From Taibaiella sp041660405 (lineage in GTDB: Bacteria; Bacteroidota; Bacteroidia; Chitinophagales; Chitinophagaceae), in NCBI GenBank assembly GCA_041660405.1, contig JBAZWL010000002.1, positions 196,000 to 259,999 of the forward strand: DNA of 64,000 nt. Reading direction: 5' to 3'. Of the stretch, positions 14,518 through 23,714 are shown piece after piece. The position numbers were made by a program, and so were the translations under genes. Each line of letters opens with the position of its first letter. Position 1 is the stretch's first letter. The notes beneath the pieces are model-generated. The model did no database searches and was not told the origin of the DNA. It was given only the letters and a program-made list of their open reading frames with translations.

Positions 14518-16755
14518 TTATTTCCCAAACTTCTTTTTCAGCATGCTTAAAGCATCGTGAATATTATCGTTTGTGGTTTCCTTTTCCTTAGGCTTTTGTT
14601 CCTGGTTTCTTTTGCTGCGCGGCACTTGCGCCGGTGGCTCCTGGGTTTGCTTTATAGATAATGCAATGCGTTTGCGTTGTACATCCACCTCAGTAACTTT
14701 TACCATTACCTGATCATTTAGTTTCAGCACTTCACCCGGATCGGTTATATATTTATGGGCCACCTCTGATACGTGTACCAATCCATCCTGCTTTACACCT
14801 ATATCTACAAATGCCCCAAAGCGGGTAAGGTTAGTTACAATACCCGGTACAATCATACCGGCATGCACATCTTCAATAGAATAAATACCTGCAAACTCAA
14901 AAGCCTGTGCTTCACTTCGTGGATCAAGTCCTGGCTTTTTTAATTCTTTAAGAATATCCTGTAAAGTAAGCATACCAATGGTTTCGGTGATGTATTGCTG
15001 CGCTGGTATTTTACTTACTATCGATTCATTGCCGATTATTTCTTTTAACGTAATACCGGAATCTTTAGCCATTTGTTCCACCACTTTATAAGCTTCGGGA
15101 TGCACACCACTTTCATCCAAAGGATTTTCGCCACCTTTTATACGTAAGAATCCTGCGCATTGTTCGTATGCTTTATTACCCAACCTTGCTACTTCTAATA
15201 ATTGCTTTCGATTGGTAAAACGTCCTTTTTCTTTGCGGTAGTTCACAATATTCTCTGCTATAGAAGGGCCTATACCACTTACATAACTCAACAAGTATTT
15301 ACCGGCAGTATTCAGGTTTACACCCACCGCATTTACACAACTAATAACCGTCTGATCCAGTTTATCCTTAAGCCTTATTTGGTTTACATCATGCTGATAC
15401 TGTCCTACCCCAATGCTCTTTGGATCTATTTTTACCAGCTCTGCCAATGGGTCCATCAATCTTCTGCCAATGCTTACAGCACCACGTACCGTAATATCAT
15501 AATCAGGAAATTCTTCTCTTGCTATTTCAGATGCGGAATAGATCGAAGCGCCATCTTCATTCACCAGGAATACAGGCAAACCTGTGTCCAGCTTTTTGAT
15601 AAACTGCTCCGTTTCCCTTCCGGCTGTTCCATCACCAATCGCGAATGCTTGAATGTTATACTCTTTTACGTAACCTTTTATTTTTTGTTCCGCATCGGTA
15701 AGCCTGAAGTTGTTTTCATGTACGTAGATCAGATCATTCTTTTGCAATTCTCCTTTCTCGTCCAATACTACAACTTTACAGCCTGTACGATATCCGGGAT
15801 CAATTGCCAATATTCTTTTACTGCCTAAAGGTGATGAAAGCAGCAACTGTCGCAGGTTTTCTGCAAATACGCTAATCGCTTCTTCATCCGCTTTTGTTTT
15901 TAAGGCCATTCTGAATTCGCTTTCCAAACTTGGCTGCAGCAAACGGCGATAAGCATCTTTAATCGCTTTCTTAACCTGCTCGGCAGCATCATTATTGGCA
16001 ATAAGATATTGCTTTTCAATTTTCATCAAAGCCGTTTCTTCATCAGGCGCAATGCTCATCCTTAAAAAGCCCTCCATAAAACCACGCATGATAGCTAGCA
16101 TGCGATGAGACGGTATTTTGGAAACAGGTTCAGAGAACTCAAAATAGTCTTTATACTTAATCCCTTCAGCTTCTTTTCCGCTTAATATTTTACTTTGTAC
16201 AGTTGCATGATCTTCAAACAAACGACGCATTTGAGCACGCACTTCCGCATCTTCATTCACGATCTCTGCAATAATATCTCTTGCACCTTGCAATGCAGCA
16301 TCAGCATCCGCAACCTTCTCATTGATAAATGTTGCTGCTTCTGTCAGTGGTAAAATATCTTCCTGTGCCAACAGCATTAATGCCAAGGGCTCCAAACCAT
16401 TTTCACGTGCTGTTTGTGCTTTTGTTTTGCGTTTAGGTTTATAGGGCAGATAAATATCTTCAAGCTCATTTAATGTTTTCGCATCGTTGATCTTCGCTTG
16501 CAAAGTTTCGGTCATTTTACCTTGCTCCGAAATCGTTTTTTCTATAAATAATTTCCTGTCTGAAAACTCCTGCTGAAATTTTGCCTCATCCTGGATATTC
16601 TGAATCTGCACCTCATCCAAATCGCCTGTTTTATCTTTACGGTAACGGGCAATAAATGGGATGGTTGCGCCTTCTGTCAAAAGCTCCAACACGGCAATAA
16701 CCTGTTTTTCAGGAATAGATAATTTACCTGCAACAGGTGCTGAAAATGCTAACAT
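14518..16755 (-). CDS. tex: Tex-family RNA-binding protein (S1 domain)
   Basis: A 745-residue cytoplasmic protein of the Tex/YhgF family, thought to act in transcription and RNA handling. The order of domains is normal: an N-terminal helical/HTH region (IPFIARYRKDKTGDLDEVQ), a YqgF/RNase-H-like domain near residues 310-440 (ILAIDPGYRTGCKVVVLD), helix-hairpin-helix motifs around 485-545 (YVSGIGPSIAENIVNYR), and a C-terminal S1 domain around 635-705 (GMIVPGIVTNLTRFGAFVDI). The tail is Lys/Gln-rich. It lies 57 bases behind the threonylcarbamoyl-AMP synthase gene and may share its transcript. Confidence 0.95.
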   Translation of the reverse strand: MLAFSAPVAGKLSIPEKQVIAVLELLTEGATIPFIARYRKDKTGDLDEVQIQNIQDEAKFQQEFSDRKLFIEKTISEQGKMTETLQAKINDAKTLNELEDIYLPYKPKRKTKAQTARENGLEPLALMLLAQEDILPLTEAATFINEKVADADAALQGARDIIAEIVNEDAEVRAQMRRLFEDHATVQSKILSGKEAEGIKYKDYFEFSEPVSKIPSHRMLAIMRGFMEGFLRMSIAPDEETALMKIEKQYLIANNDAAEQVKKAIKDAYRRLLQPSLESEFRMALKTKADEEAISVFAENLRQLLLSSPLGSKRILAIDPGYRTGCKVVVLDEKGELQKNDLIYVHENNFRLTDAEQKIKGYVKEYNIQAFAIGDGTAGRETEQFIKKLDTGLPVFLVNEDGASIYSASEIAREEFPDYDITVRGAVSIGRRLMDPLAELVKIDPKSIGVGQYQHDVNQIRLKDKLDQTVISCVNAVGVNLNTAGKYLLSYVSGIGPSIAENIVNYRKEKGRFTNRKQLLEVARLGNKAYEQCAGFLRIKGGENPLDESGVHPEAYKVVEQMAKDSGITLKEIIGNESIVSKIPAQQYITETIGMLTLQDILKELKKPGLDPRSEAQAFEFAGIYSIEDVHAGMIVPGIVTNLTRFGAFVDIGVKQDGLVHVSEVAHKYITDPGEVLKLNDQVMVKVTEVDVQRKRIALSIKQTQEPPAQVPRSKRNQEQKPKEKETTNDNIHDALSMLKKKFGK

Positions 16756-16812
16756 AATTTGTACTGTTCAGTGTTTTTTAAGGAAGGCGAAGGTAAAGAA
16801 AAACGGGAGTAA

Positions 16813-17376
16813 TTATTCCCGTATAACGTTAATACTTCCATCCGATAATATTTTTAAAATACGAGATGGCGGTACCACATTTTGCTCTTCTTTTCTATGA
16901 TCTACAATATAGTCAACACCATTTTTTATAGCATCATCTATTTGATCAAATGCTTGCGGTGCGGGCTTACCGCTTATATTGGCAGAAGTAGAGATTAACG
17001 GCTTTCTTAATCTTTTAATCAGGCTTTTACAAAACGGATCTTTTGTGATCCGTATAGCTATACTTCCATCTTTGCTTACAAGATTATCGGGTAAGCCAAT
17101 TGCCTGCTCATAAATGACCGTTGTAGGCCTGTCAAACTCTTTGATGATATGAATAATATCCGGATGTGGATTAGCTACATATTGAAAAATATCCTTCGCT
17201 TCAGCCAACAGTATAATAAGGCTTTTGCTGTCGTCACGCTGCTTTAGTCCATATATTTTCTTTATAGCATCAGGATTGGTAGCATCGCAACCAATACCCC
17301 ATATAGTGTCTGTAGGATAGAGTAATATTCCTCCACTCTCTACTACCTGTAGTGCTTTATTAATTTCCGTATTCAT
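16813..17376 (-). CDS. tsaC: L-threonylcarbamoyladenylate synthase (Sua5/YrdC family)
   Basis: A 187-residue enzyme that makes threonylcarbamoyl-AMP from threonine, bicarbonate and ATP, the first step of the t6A37 tRNA modification. Family features are YPTDTIWGIGCDATNPDAI near the N-terminus, the KQRDDSKSLIIL motif (KxR...S), and the ATP-pocket STSANISGKPAPQ. It has only the YrdC domain and lacks the C-terminal Sua5 domain. A terminator behind the metalloprotease separates it from the upstream gene. Confidence 0.93.
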   Translation of the reverse strand: MNTEINKALQVVESGGILLYPTDTIWGIGCDATNPDAIKKIYGLKQRDDSKSLIILLAEAKDIFQYVANPHPDIIHIIKEFDRPTTVIYEQAIGLPDNLVSKDGSIAIRITKDPFCKSLIKRLRKPLISTSANISGKPAPQAFDQIDDAIKNGVDYIVDHRKEEQNVVPPSRILKILSDGSINVIRE

Positions 17377-17392
17377 AAAATGCTACAATGTA

Positions 17393-17423
17393 AAAACCTG
17401 GTAAGTTAAGCTTACCAGGTTTT
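17393..17423 (-). terminator. Terminator of the metalloprotease operon
   Basis: A perfect 13-bp stem (AAAACCTGGTAAG and its complement) with a 5-base loop and T-run, placed 26 bases beyond the protease stop. Confidence 0.85.
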
Positions 17424-17448
17424 ATTTATGCTGTCAAAATTAGTGAAA

Positions 17449-19719
17449 CTATTGCAATGATATTCGTTTGACAGCCTTGCTTCCTTTTTGCACATCTTGT
17501 AATCTCAGATAATAAATTCCTCTGGCGTAAGCAACGACTGGAATAACAAGCTTCTTTTGCATTTTACCTTCCCAAACCCTTTGCCCCAAAGTAGTATACA
17601 ATTGTACTGTTAAAGAAGACTGGCCTTTATTAGATAAAGTAATCTGATTTCCAGCCGGATTAGGGTATACCGAAAGATCATTATTAAGCTCTACATCAGC
17701 AATTGAATTGGGGACGTTAGTTGTATCCAGCAATTTAAAATTTGCGTTGGAAATGTCAAAAAATACATTTCCCGCGCCCTTAACTTTTACTCTTGCCGTT
17801 AAGCTTGCTGTATCTGGCATAGTAGCTGAATAAGATCCCGTATTGGGTACACCGGTTGCCAATGTCAATGGATAAGTATATCCACCATCAAGAGAAAGAA
17901 AGATATCTACGTTAGGCGTGTTGATAGGGGCAATATTTGTTTGTGCTACATTCCAGGTTATCTGGTGAGAGCTACCTCCGTATAGTGTTTCCGTTGCAAG
18001 GTCAGGCGAAGTAACTTTAAATGGCTGGCCGGTATTAATTACGGTAAGCACTACACTATCATCGGAAAGATTAAAAGCACCCATACCATTAAAAATATTT
18101 CTTGCCGTTAATTTAAAAGTGAGTGTGCGGGCTACTGCAGGTAATCTTTCCCCTCTGTACGCGGTTGTATTCCTTACCAAGGAATCAATACGTGGAAAAA
18201 CCCTTAACCTGGTGCTTTTAGGCCTAAAGCTTCGGAATGATGGGCCAAATGTAAAATTCGCTCCACCATTTTCACTCTGCTCAAAATCGCCACGATTCCA
18301 TTGTTCCCAGCAGTAAGTCATAGTATCGGACGAAGTAGCCACAGCCACAGGTGCCATCAATTCAAATGGAGTAAGATAAGGAATAGTATCAGCACTATTA
18401 ATGGATGGCAATGTAACAGCTGGCGCACCGCCTGCTACATTAGTAGCACAGGTAGCTTCATTTTCTAAAAAGTTACTGATCTGATCGAGGCTTATGGCAT
18501 GAAAATATGCATCGCTATTCATCTGAAGATTATTAGTGGAACCACAAATACCTGCATAAGCCATAATGGTACTCCCGCTTCCTGGTTCATAGGCCGTTGT
18601 AAATTCTGCATTATCGTTGCAGGCACCCGTATTTGCATTAAAAGTATGCTCACTGGAAAATTGATGCCCCATTTCATGTGCTACGTAGTCCACATCATAG
18701 GGATCTCCAACGGGGTTAGCCGCTCCTGTTACGCCTCCTGCTTTTAGACTACTGGAGCAAACACAGCTAAGAAAAGCGATTCCCCCGGCACCAGTACTGA
18801 ATATATGCCCGATATCATAATTCGCATTACCGATAACCAAGTCGGTATTGGATTGATTTTCGCCAAGCAGTACTCCTCCATCACTGTTAGTAGAAAAAGG
18901 ATCAGTAGTGGAATTGAGGTAAATCAACAAATCATTATTACCAATAAGTACCATAGTAACACCAAGTTCACGTTCATAAATTCCATTTACCCTGTTCATA
19001 GAAGTAGTCATGGCACTAAGTACCGATGCAGTGGTAGGTGTGCTTCCCCCTACAGCGGCCGCATACTGATAGGTACAAGAAAGGGCGAGCCTGAATGTTT
19101 TTTTTGTGCTGCCATATTGCTTTAATGCTGTTCCAGGGTTTTCTCCATGTATATGTTCAGGCAAGTTGCCGGATGCATCTTTAATTCTTTGCTCATCACC
19201 AATATCGCAAGTCATGATCTGGCTTTCCGGACGTTTGTAATCACGCTTGTAGTAAACAGAATAATAGCCATCAGCAATGTCGGAGTACGGATCTATCATA
19301 AAAGTATTACTGCCGTCAAATACCATGGCATGAAATCCTTTAACGGTGAAATCAATCTTGGCGGTAACATTTTTATTATCCTTTGCCACAGCAGTGAACG
19401 TTTGTATTTCCTGGTATTTGCTTTGCAAAGGCTCTTCCATCATACTTGTTTTCCAGATATAGAAATCCATGCTTGTTCCATCCGGAAGAGGCAGAGCAAT
19501 AGTTTCAGCCTTTGCCCGTTGATCAGGTAGGCCTGATAAAAACACGATCAATTCCTGACCCGCACTTACAACACGATATTGATCAGGAATCAATACTTGT
19601 TTACCCAACGAAGGAGCTTGCCTGCCTTTAAAGGGTTTAAAAAAATCAGCGGCATGTACATTCCCTGCAAAAGCGAGAAGCAATACAATCCAAAGAACAT
19701 GATGCTTATTCCTGATCAT
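17449..19719 (-). CDS. Secreted metzincin-type zinc metalloprotease with T9SS sorting domain
   Basis: A 756-residue protein with a signal peptide (ending near NVHA, residue 24), a propeptide-like region to about residue 170, a reprolysin-type (M12B-like) catalytic domain, beta-sandwich domains and a C-terminal T9SS type A sorting domain (SVYPNPAGNQITL to the end). Zinc motif HEMGHQFSSEH begins at His348; the usual Gly of HExxHxxGxxH is Ser. A Met-turn candidate is STIMAYAG. It should be exported by Sec, matured and fixed or released at the surface through T9SS, whose core genes are not in the window. It forms a pair with the gene at 19753-20331, a free-standing homologue of its own propeptide region, 33 bases upstream. 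Confidence 0.92.
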   Translation of the reverse strand: MIRNKHHVLWIVLLLAFAGNVHAADFFKPFKGRQAPSLGKQVLIPDQYRVVSAGQELIVFLSGLPDQRAKAETIALPLPDGTSMDFYIWKTSMMEEPLQSKYQEIQTFTAVAKDNKNVTAKIDFTVKGFHAMVFDGSNTFMIDPYSDIADGYYSVYYKRDYKRPESQIMTCDIGDEQRIKDASGNLPEHIHGENPGTALKQYGSTKKTFRLALSCTYQYAAAVGGSTPTTASVLSAMTTSMNRVNGIYERELGVTMVLIGNNDLLIYLNSTTDPFSTNSDGGVLLGENQSNTDLVIGNANYDIGHIFSTGAGGIAFLSCVCSSSLKAGGVTGAANPVGDPYDVDYVAHEMGHQFSSEHTFNANTGACNDNAEFTTAYEPGSGSTIMAYAGICGSTNNLQMNSDAYFHAISLDQISNFLENEATCATNVAGGAPAVTLPSINSADTIPYLTPFELMAPVAVATSSDTMTYCWEQWNRGDFEQSENGGANFTFGPSFRSFRPKSTRLRVFPRIDSLVRNTTAYRGERLPAVARTLTFKLTARNIFNGMGAFNLSDDSVVLTVINTGQPFKVTSPDLATETLYGGSSHQITWNVAQTNIAPINTPNVDIFLSLDGGYTYPLTLATGVPNTGSYSATMPDTASLTARVKVKGAGNVFFDISNANFKLLDTTNVPNSIADVELNNDLSVYPNPAGNQITLSNKGQSSLTVQLYTTLGQRVWEGKMQKKLVIPVVAYARGIYYLRLQDVQKGSKAVKRISLQ

Positions 19720-19752
19720 AGTAAGTCGTTGTGGTTAAATAAGTGATTGGTT

Positions 19753-20331
19753 TCATCTTTCGGTTATTGGCATCCTCTTAACGCCGCTATCTTCTTTCCG
19801 GTATAAAAGGTAATAAATTTTGGAGCGCTTTTTCCAGGGCCCAATAATGTAAGATACTCCTCCGCTGATAATTTCCGCGTTTAATACTGCCCCATCGTAG
19901 TCAAGTCTTACCGTTGAACTTTTATCATTAATACCATTTCCCTTCAGTGATACTATTTGAGGAAATTTAGCAGCCAGCTCGGCAGACATGGTCCCTGAAT
20001 TGGAAACCTGAACTTCCATACATTGCTGATCACCACCTACCGGCAATGCAATATTTCCTGGTGTTGCTTTTAAAGACATCAAATATTTCTTCAACGTAAG
20101 GTTGTTTACGGTATATACGCTGTATTTTAACGGCAGTTTAGCTGTTCCCTTTCGGGCCGGAAGTTTTAATGCTTTGACATTTTGTATTTTCAACCATTGA
20201 AGTTCAACATTTCCTACCCGGCTTTTACAGGTTGTGGTATTCTTCTGTTGATTTGTTTGTGCTTGTATATTTCCCTGAAAAACAAGAATAACCAATACAA
20301 ACGATAATAGCTTTTGGAAATAGTTTGACAT
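19753..20331 (-). CDS. Secreted free-standing propeptide-like protein
   Basis: A 192-residue secreted protein (signal peptide ending near NIQA, residue 24). I know no named family. By eye it aligns with residues about 40-165 of the metalloprotease encoded just downstream: LPLKYSVYTVNNLTLKKYL matches IPDQYRVVSAGQELIVFL, the next segment shares IALP, then KFPQIVSLKG matches KYQEIQTFTA, and the end VSYIIGPW...YYLLYRKED matches NTFMIDPY...YYSVYYKRD. It has no protease domain and no sorting domain. The natural reading is a trans-acting inhibitor or folding helper of the protease, co-expressed from one operon. Function is inferred. Confidence 0.75.
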   Translation of the reverse strand: MSNYFQKLLSFVLVILVFQGNIQAQTNQQKNTTTCKSRVGNVELQWLKIQNVKALKLPARKGTAKLPLKYSVYTVNNLTLKKYLMSLKATPGNIALPVGGDQQCMEVQVSNSGTMSAELAAKFPQIVSLKGNGINDKSSTVRLDYDGAVLNAEIISGGVSYIIGPWKKRSKIYYLLYRKEDSGVKRMPITER

Positions 20332-20420
20332 AAAGCGAAAATATTAAAATTAATGCATAAGATTTGTCTGATCCGCTGAATTAACATTATACCGCTTTTC
20401 CATACTTCAACTTTATCAAG

Positions 20421-20428
20421 TAACTTTA
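20421..20428 (+). promoter_or_regulatory. -7 box TAACTTTA for pheT
   Basis: TAACTTTA, one base from TAnnTTTG, 32 bases before the pheT ATG. Confidence 0.45.
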
Positions 20429-20460
20429 CCGCCTCAAAAACAATACAGAATTAGTTATTT

Positions 20461-22866
20461 ATGCAGATTGCCTATAGTTGGTTGATGGATTATCTGCCTC
20501 AGCCTGTTCCGGTTGAGGAGCTAAGTAAAATTTTAACAAGCATTGGCCTTGAAGTAGAGGCTGTTGAAAAATCTGAATCTATACCAGGCGGGCTTGAAGG
20601 GCTTGTAATAGGCCAGGTGGTGACATGTGTTCCGCATCCTGATGCTGATAAATTAAAAATCACTACCGTAAACGTAGGTGGAGATGCCCTTTTACCTATT
20701 GTATGTGGTGCACCGAATGTTGCCATTGACCAAAAAGTAATAGTTGCTACTGTAGGTACTACGGTTCATCCTTTGAAAGGGGAGCCTTTTAAAATAAAGA
20801 AAGCAAAAATAAGAGGGGAAGTAAGTGAAGGTATGATCTGCGCCGAAGATGAAATAGGTCTTGGTGAAAGTCACGATGGCATTATGATTTTACCGGAAGA
20901 TGCAGTAATAGGTACGCTTGCCAAAGACTATTTTAATATTTCAGATTCTGATTTCACGATTCATATAGGACTTACGCCTAACCGAAGCGATGGAAACAGC
21001 CACATAGGTGTAGCACGTGATGTTTGCGCCTATATGACCCATCATAAAAAAGAACAGTGGTCTGTAAAATATCCTTCAGCTGAACCAAACATTCCTACAA
21101 CTTCTTTGCCTGTAGATATTCATGTTGAAGCTTTGGATGCCTGCCCGAGATATGCTGGTATTTCCATATCCAATGTAACCGTGCAGCCTTCTCCAGAATG
21201 GCTGGTGAAAAGACTGCAAACTATTGGTGTACGATCTATTAATAACGTAGTAGATATCACCAACTATGTACTTCATGAATACGGCCAACCACTTCATGCT
21301 TTTGATTATAATAAAATTGCACAGCATAAAGTTGTAGTTAAATATGCATCTGAAGGAGAAAAATTCACTACACTGGACGATAAAGAAAGAACCTTGCGTG
21401 CTGAAGACCTGATGATCTGCGATGCAGAAAAAGGCATGTGTATCGCCGGTGTTTTTGGTGGTGCAGGATCAGGAGTAAGCGACCAGACCAGCAATATTTT
21501 CCTGGAAAGTGCTTATTTCACACCAAGAGTCATTCGCAGAACATCAATGCACCATGGCTTACGTACTGATGCGGCAACCCATTTTGAAAAAGGTGTAGAT
21601 GTGGAAATGGTAATACCTGCGTTAAAACGGGCAGCACAATTAATTGCTGAAATAGCCGGTGGAATTGTTGCTTCGGAGATCTATGATGTTTATCCGCAAC
21701 CGCTCGCAGCACAACAAATAACAGTACAATATCAGTACATCAATAATCTTTGTGGTAAAAAATACGCGCCACAAGATGTGGATACGATACTTACTGCATT
21801 AGGTTTTACGATACTGAATAAAACTGCAGATTACATTGAAGTTAAAGTTCCATCTGACAAACCAGATGTAAAGCAAGGAGCTGATATAGTAGAAGAAGTA
21901 TTGAGAATTGATGGCCTGGATAATGTTGAGATCCCTACCAGGCTTAACATTTCACTGCATCGCCGTCCGGCACCTGCCGCTCGCAAATGGAAGGAATTGA
22001 TTGCTACTTACCTGAGCAACGCAGGTCTTCAGGAAATAGTTACCAATTCTATTACCAATAGCAAATACTATGGAGAAGAAGTATCTGTTGTCCGTATGAT
22101 TAATAGCCTTTCCAGCGAATTGGACATTATGCGTCCTGCAATGTTGGAAAGCGGGCTTGAAGTCATTTCTTATAATGCCAACCGTAAGGCGCAGGATCTC
22201 AAATTATATGAGTTTGGCAATATTTACCATCAGGAAAGCGTTGGTAAATATACGCAGTCGGCAAAGCTGGCTATATGGATCAGTGGAAACAGCAGGGAGC
22301 AGCACTGGCAGCATCCGGCACAAAAAACGGACATTTATTACATCAAAGGCATACTGCAAAACATTTTTAATCTTTGTGGCATCAAGAAAATACAGGAAGC
22401 AGAAACAGAACATCAGCTGGAATGGAAAAGAGGTAAGCAAGTAGTGGCAACAGCAATGACAGTGCCTGCATCAAAACTTAAAGCATTTGATCTTAAACAG
22501 GAAGTGTATTATGCTGAAGTGGATATTGAAGCATTGACCGAAGCCGCAGAAGGCGTAAAGGTAAAATATAGTGAATTACCTAAGTATCCGTCTATGCGCC
22601 GCGACCTTGCTTTGATCCTGGATAAGAGTGTACCTTATGGCAAAGTGGCGGCTATTGCTCAATCGCAGAAGTGGGAAGCGTTGAAAAGCTATGATCTGTT
22701 CGATGTTTTTGAAAGTGAAAAGATTGGGGCAGACAAAAAATCATTGGCCCTTAGTTTTACTTTTCAGTTAAATGAACGTACTTTAACTGATGAGGAAGTA
22801 GATGGCATGATGAAACAGCTGATTGCTTCCTACCAAAAAGATCTGCAAGCGCTGATCAGGGAATAA
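20461..22866 (+). CDS. pheT: Phenylalanine--tRNA ligase beta subunit
   Basis: An 801-residue subunit of the heterotetrameric enzyme that charges tRNA-Phe. Domains in order: an N-terminal tRNA-binding EMAP-like domain (residues about 40-155; VVTCVPHPDADKLKITTVNVG), the B3/B4 editing domain (about 210-400; GVRSINNVVDITNYVLHEYGQP), the B5 domain (about 415-490), the core domain, and a C-terminal ferredoxin-fold anticodon-binding domain (about 705-800; YPSMRRDLALILDKSVPY). Length is normal. pheS is not in the window. Its own promoter precedes it and a coiled-coil gene follows after 8 bases. Confidence 0.97.
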   Translation: MQIAYSWLMDYLPQPVPVEELSKILTSIGLEVEAVEKSESIPGGLEGLVIGQVVTCVPHPDADKLKITTVNVGGDALLPIVCGAPNVAIDQKVIVATVGTTVHPLKGEPFKIKKAKIRGEVSEGMICAEDEIGLGESHDGIMILPEDAVIGTLAKDYFNISDSDFTIHIGLTPNRSDGNSHIGVARDVCAYMTHHKKEQWSVKYPSAEPNIPTTSLPVDIHVEALDACPRYAGISISNVTVQPSPEWLVKRLQTIGVRSINNVVDITNYVLHEYGQPLHAFDYNKIAQHKVVVKYASEGEKFTTLDDKERTLRAEDLMICDAEKGMCIAGVFGGAGSGVSDQTSNIFLESAYFTPRVIRRTSMHHGLRTDAATHFEKGVDVEMVIPALKRAAQLIAEIAGGIVASEIYDVYPQPLAAQQITVQYQYINNLCGKKYAPQDVDTILTALGFTILNKTADYIEVKVPSDKPDVKQGADIVEEVLRIDGLDNVEIPTRLNISLHRRPAPAARKWKELIATYLSNAGLQEIVTNSITNSKYYGEEVSVVRMINSLSSELDIMRPAMLESGLEVISYNANRKAQDLKLYEFGNIYHQESVGKYTQSAKLAIWISGNSREQHWQHPAQKTDIYYIKGILQNIFNLCGIKKIQEAETEHQLEWKRGKQVVATAMTVPASKLKAFDLKQEVYYAEVDIEALTEAAEGVKVKYSELPKYPSMRRDLALILDKSVPYGKVAAIAQSQKWEALKSYDLFDVFESEKIGADKKSLALSFTFQLNERTLTDEEVDGMMKQLIASYQKDLQALIRE

Positions 22867-22874
22867 ACAAGTTT

Positions 22875-23147
22875 ATGAAAGAACTCGAATTATTACAGCA
22901 AAAATTGGAGCAATTGCTTAAACAGTATGCTGCCGTACAGGCAAATGCATCCCGTTTGGAAAAAATCAACTCCCGTCAGGCTGCAGTAATTGAGGAACAA
23001 CAAACAAAGATGGAAACTTTGCAGAAAGAGCTGCAGCTAAAATCTGTGGTGCTTTCTGCTACTTATACCGGTTCAGACAAAGAACAACTGAAGCAGCATC
23101 TTGACCAGGTAATTACTGAGATAGAGAAGAATTTAGAATTACTATAA
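22875..23147 (+). CDS. Small coiled-coil protein, cell-division (ZapB-like) candidate
   Basis: A 90-residue protein with heptad-like Leu spacing throughout (ELELLQQKLEQLLKQYAAVQ, KMETLQKELQLK) and a C-terminal acidic helix. It lies 8 bases behind pheT. In Bacteroidota a short coiled-coil gene often sits between pheT and zapA, and a cell-division role is suggested from that context. No zapA follows here, so the assignment stays tentative. Confidence 0.65.
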   Translation: MKELELLQQKLEQLLKQYAAVQANASRLEKINSRQAAVIEEQQTKMETLQKELQLKSVVLSATYTGSDKEQLKQHLDQVITEIEKNLELL

Positions 23148-23162
23148 AATACAAACCTGGAA

Positions 23163-23714
23163 TTGAATAAAGATTTCAAATTACTCCTGATCCTTTTTGC
23201 CGGATTAACATTCATCGCTTCCTGCGAAAGCAAGGATCCTGAATGCTATCAGCCTACGGTAGTACAGGCATTGTGTAAGTTCAAATTCAGAGATACTCAA
23301 ATAGTACAGGTGCAGGTGGGCAATGATACCAACAACCTTATAGCTGACACTATTGATATTTTCCCTGATAGTGCTATGAATGCTCCACAAATGAGAATTA
23401 TAGGAGAGAGTAAAGATATACTGGTACAGGGTGCCCGTGGCGATAAAACTTTAAGAGTACTCTTTAATTATTCAAAGGATAGTATTCGTTATTCATTCAG
23501 GACAGACACTACAAGTAATGTGTTTGATACCATCACATTTTACTACGAACCGACTGTACACTTCATTTCCAACAATTGTGGCTATAACTATTTCTACAAT
23601 ATACAGAACGTGAAGCATACTACTCACATGCTGGACTCATTCGCAATACCCAATGGCAATGTAACTGATGATGCACAGATTGAAAATGTACAATTATTCT
23701 TCAAACGTAATTAA
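23163..23714 (+). CDS. DUF6452-like lipoprotein
   Basis: A 183-residue protein with a lipoprotein signal (LTFIASC, Cys at residue 21) followed by a beta-rich domain with Cys pairs (DPECYQP, VQALCKFKF, NNCGYNY). It resembles the DUF6452 family, which in Bacteroidota sits next to DUF6048 genes, as here. Role unknown, probably periplasmic and outer-membrane related. The only start that preserves the signal peptide is TTG at 23163; no in-frame ATG occurs before the mature domain. It ends directly before the next gene. Confidence 0.75.
   Translation: MNKDFKLLLILFAGLTFIASCESKDPECYQPTVVQALCKFKFRDTQIVQVQVGNDTNNLIADTIDIFPDSAMNAPQMRIIGESKDILVQGARGDKTLRVLFNYSKDSIRYSFRTDTTSNVFDTITFYYEPTVHFISNNCGYNYFYNIQNVKHTTHMLDSFAIPNGNVTDDAQIENVQLFFKRN

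Noticed and set aside
15202..15828. 208-codon open frame opposite tex
   Set aside because: Tex on the other strand is a full-length family match, and the antisense protein is low-complexity Tyr/Ile-rich without any recognisable domain.
18499..19530. Three open frames opposite the T9SS metalloprotease (18499-18747, 18805-19125, 19147-19530)
   Set aside because: They are shadows of the protease reading frame; no promoter, start context or domain supports them.
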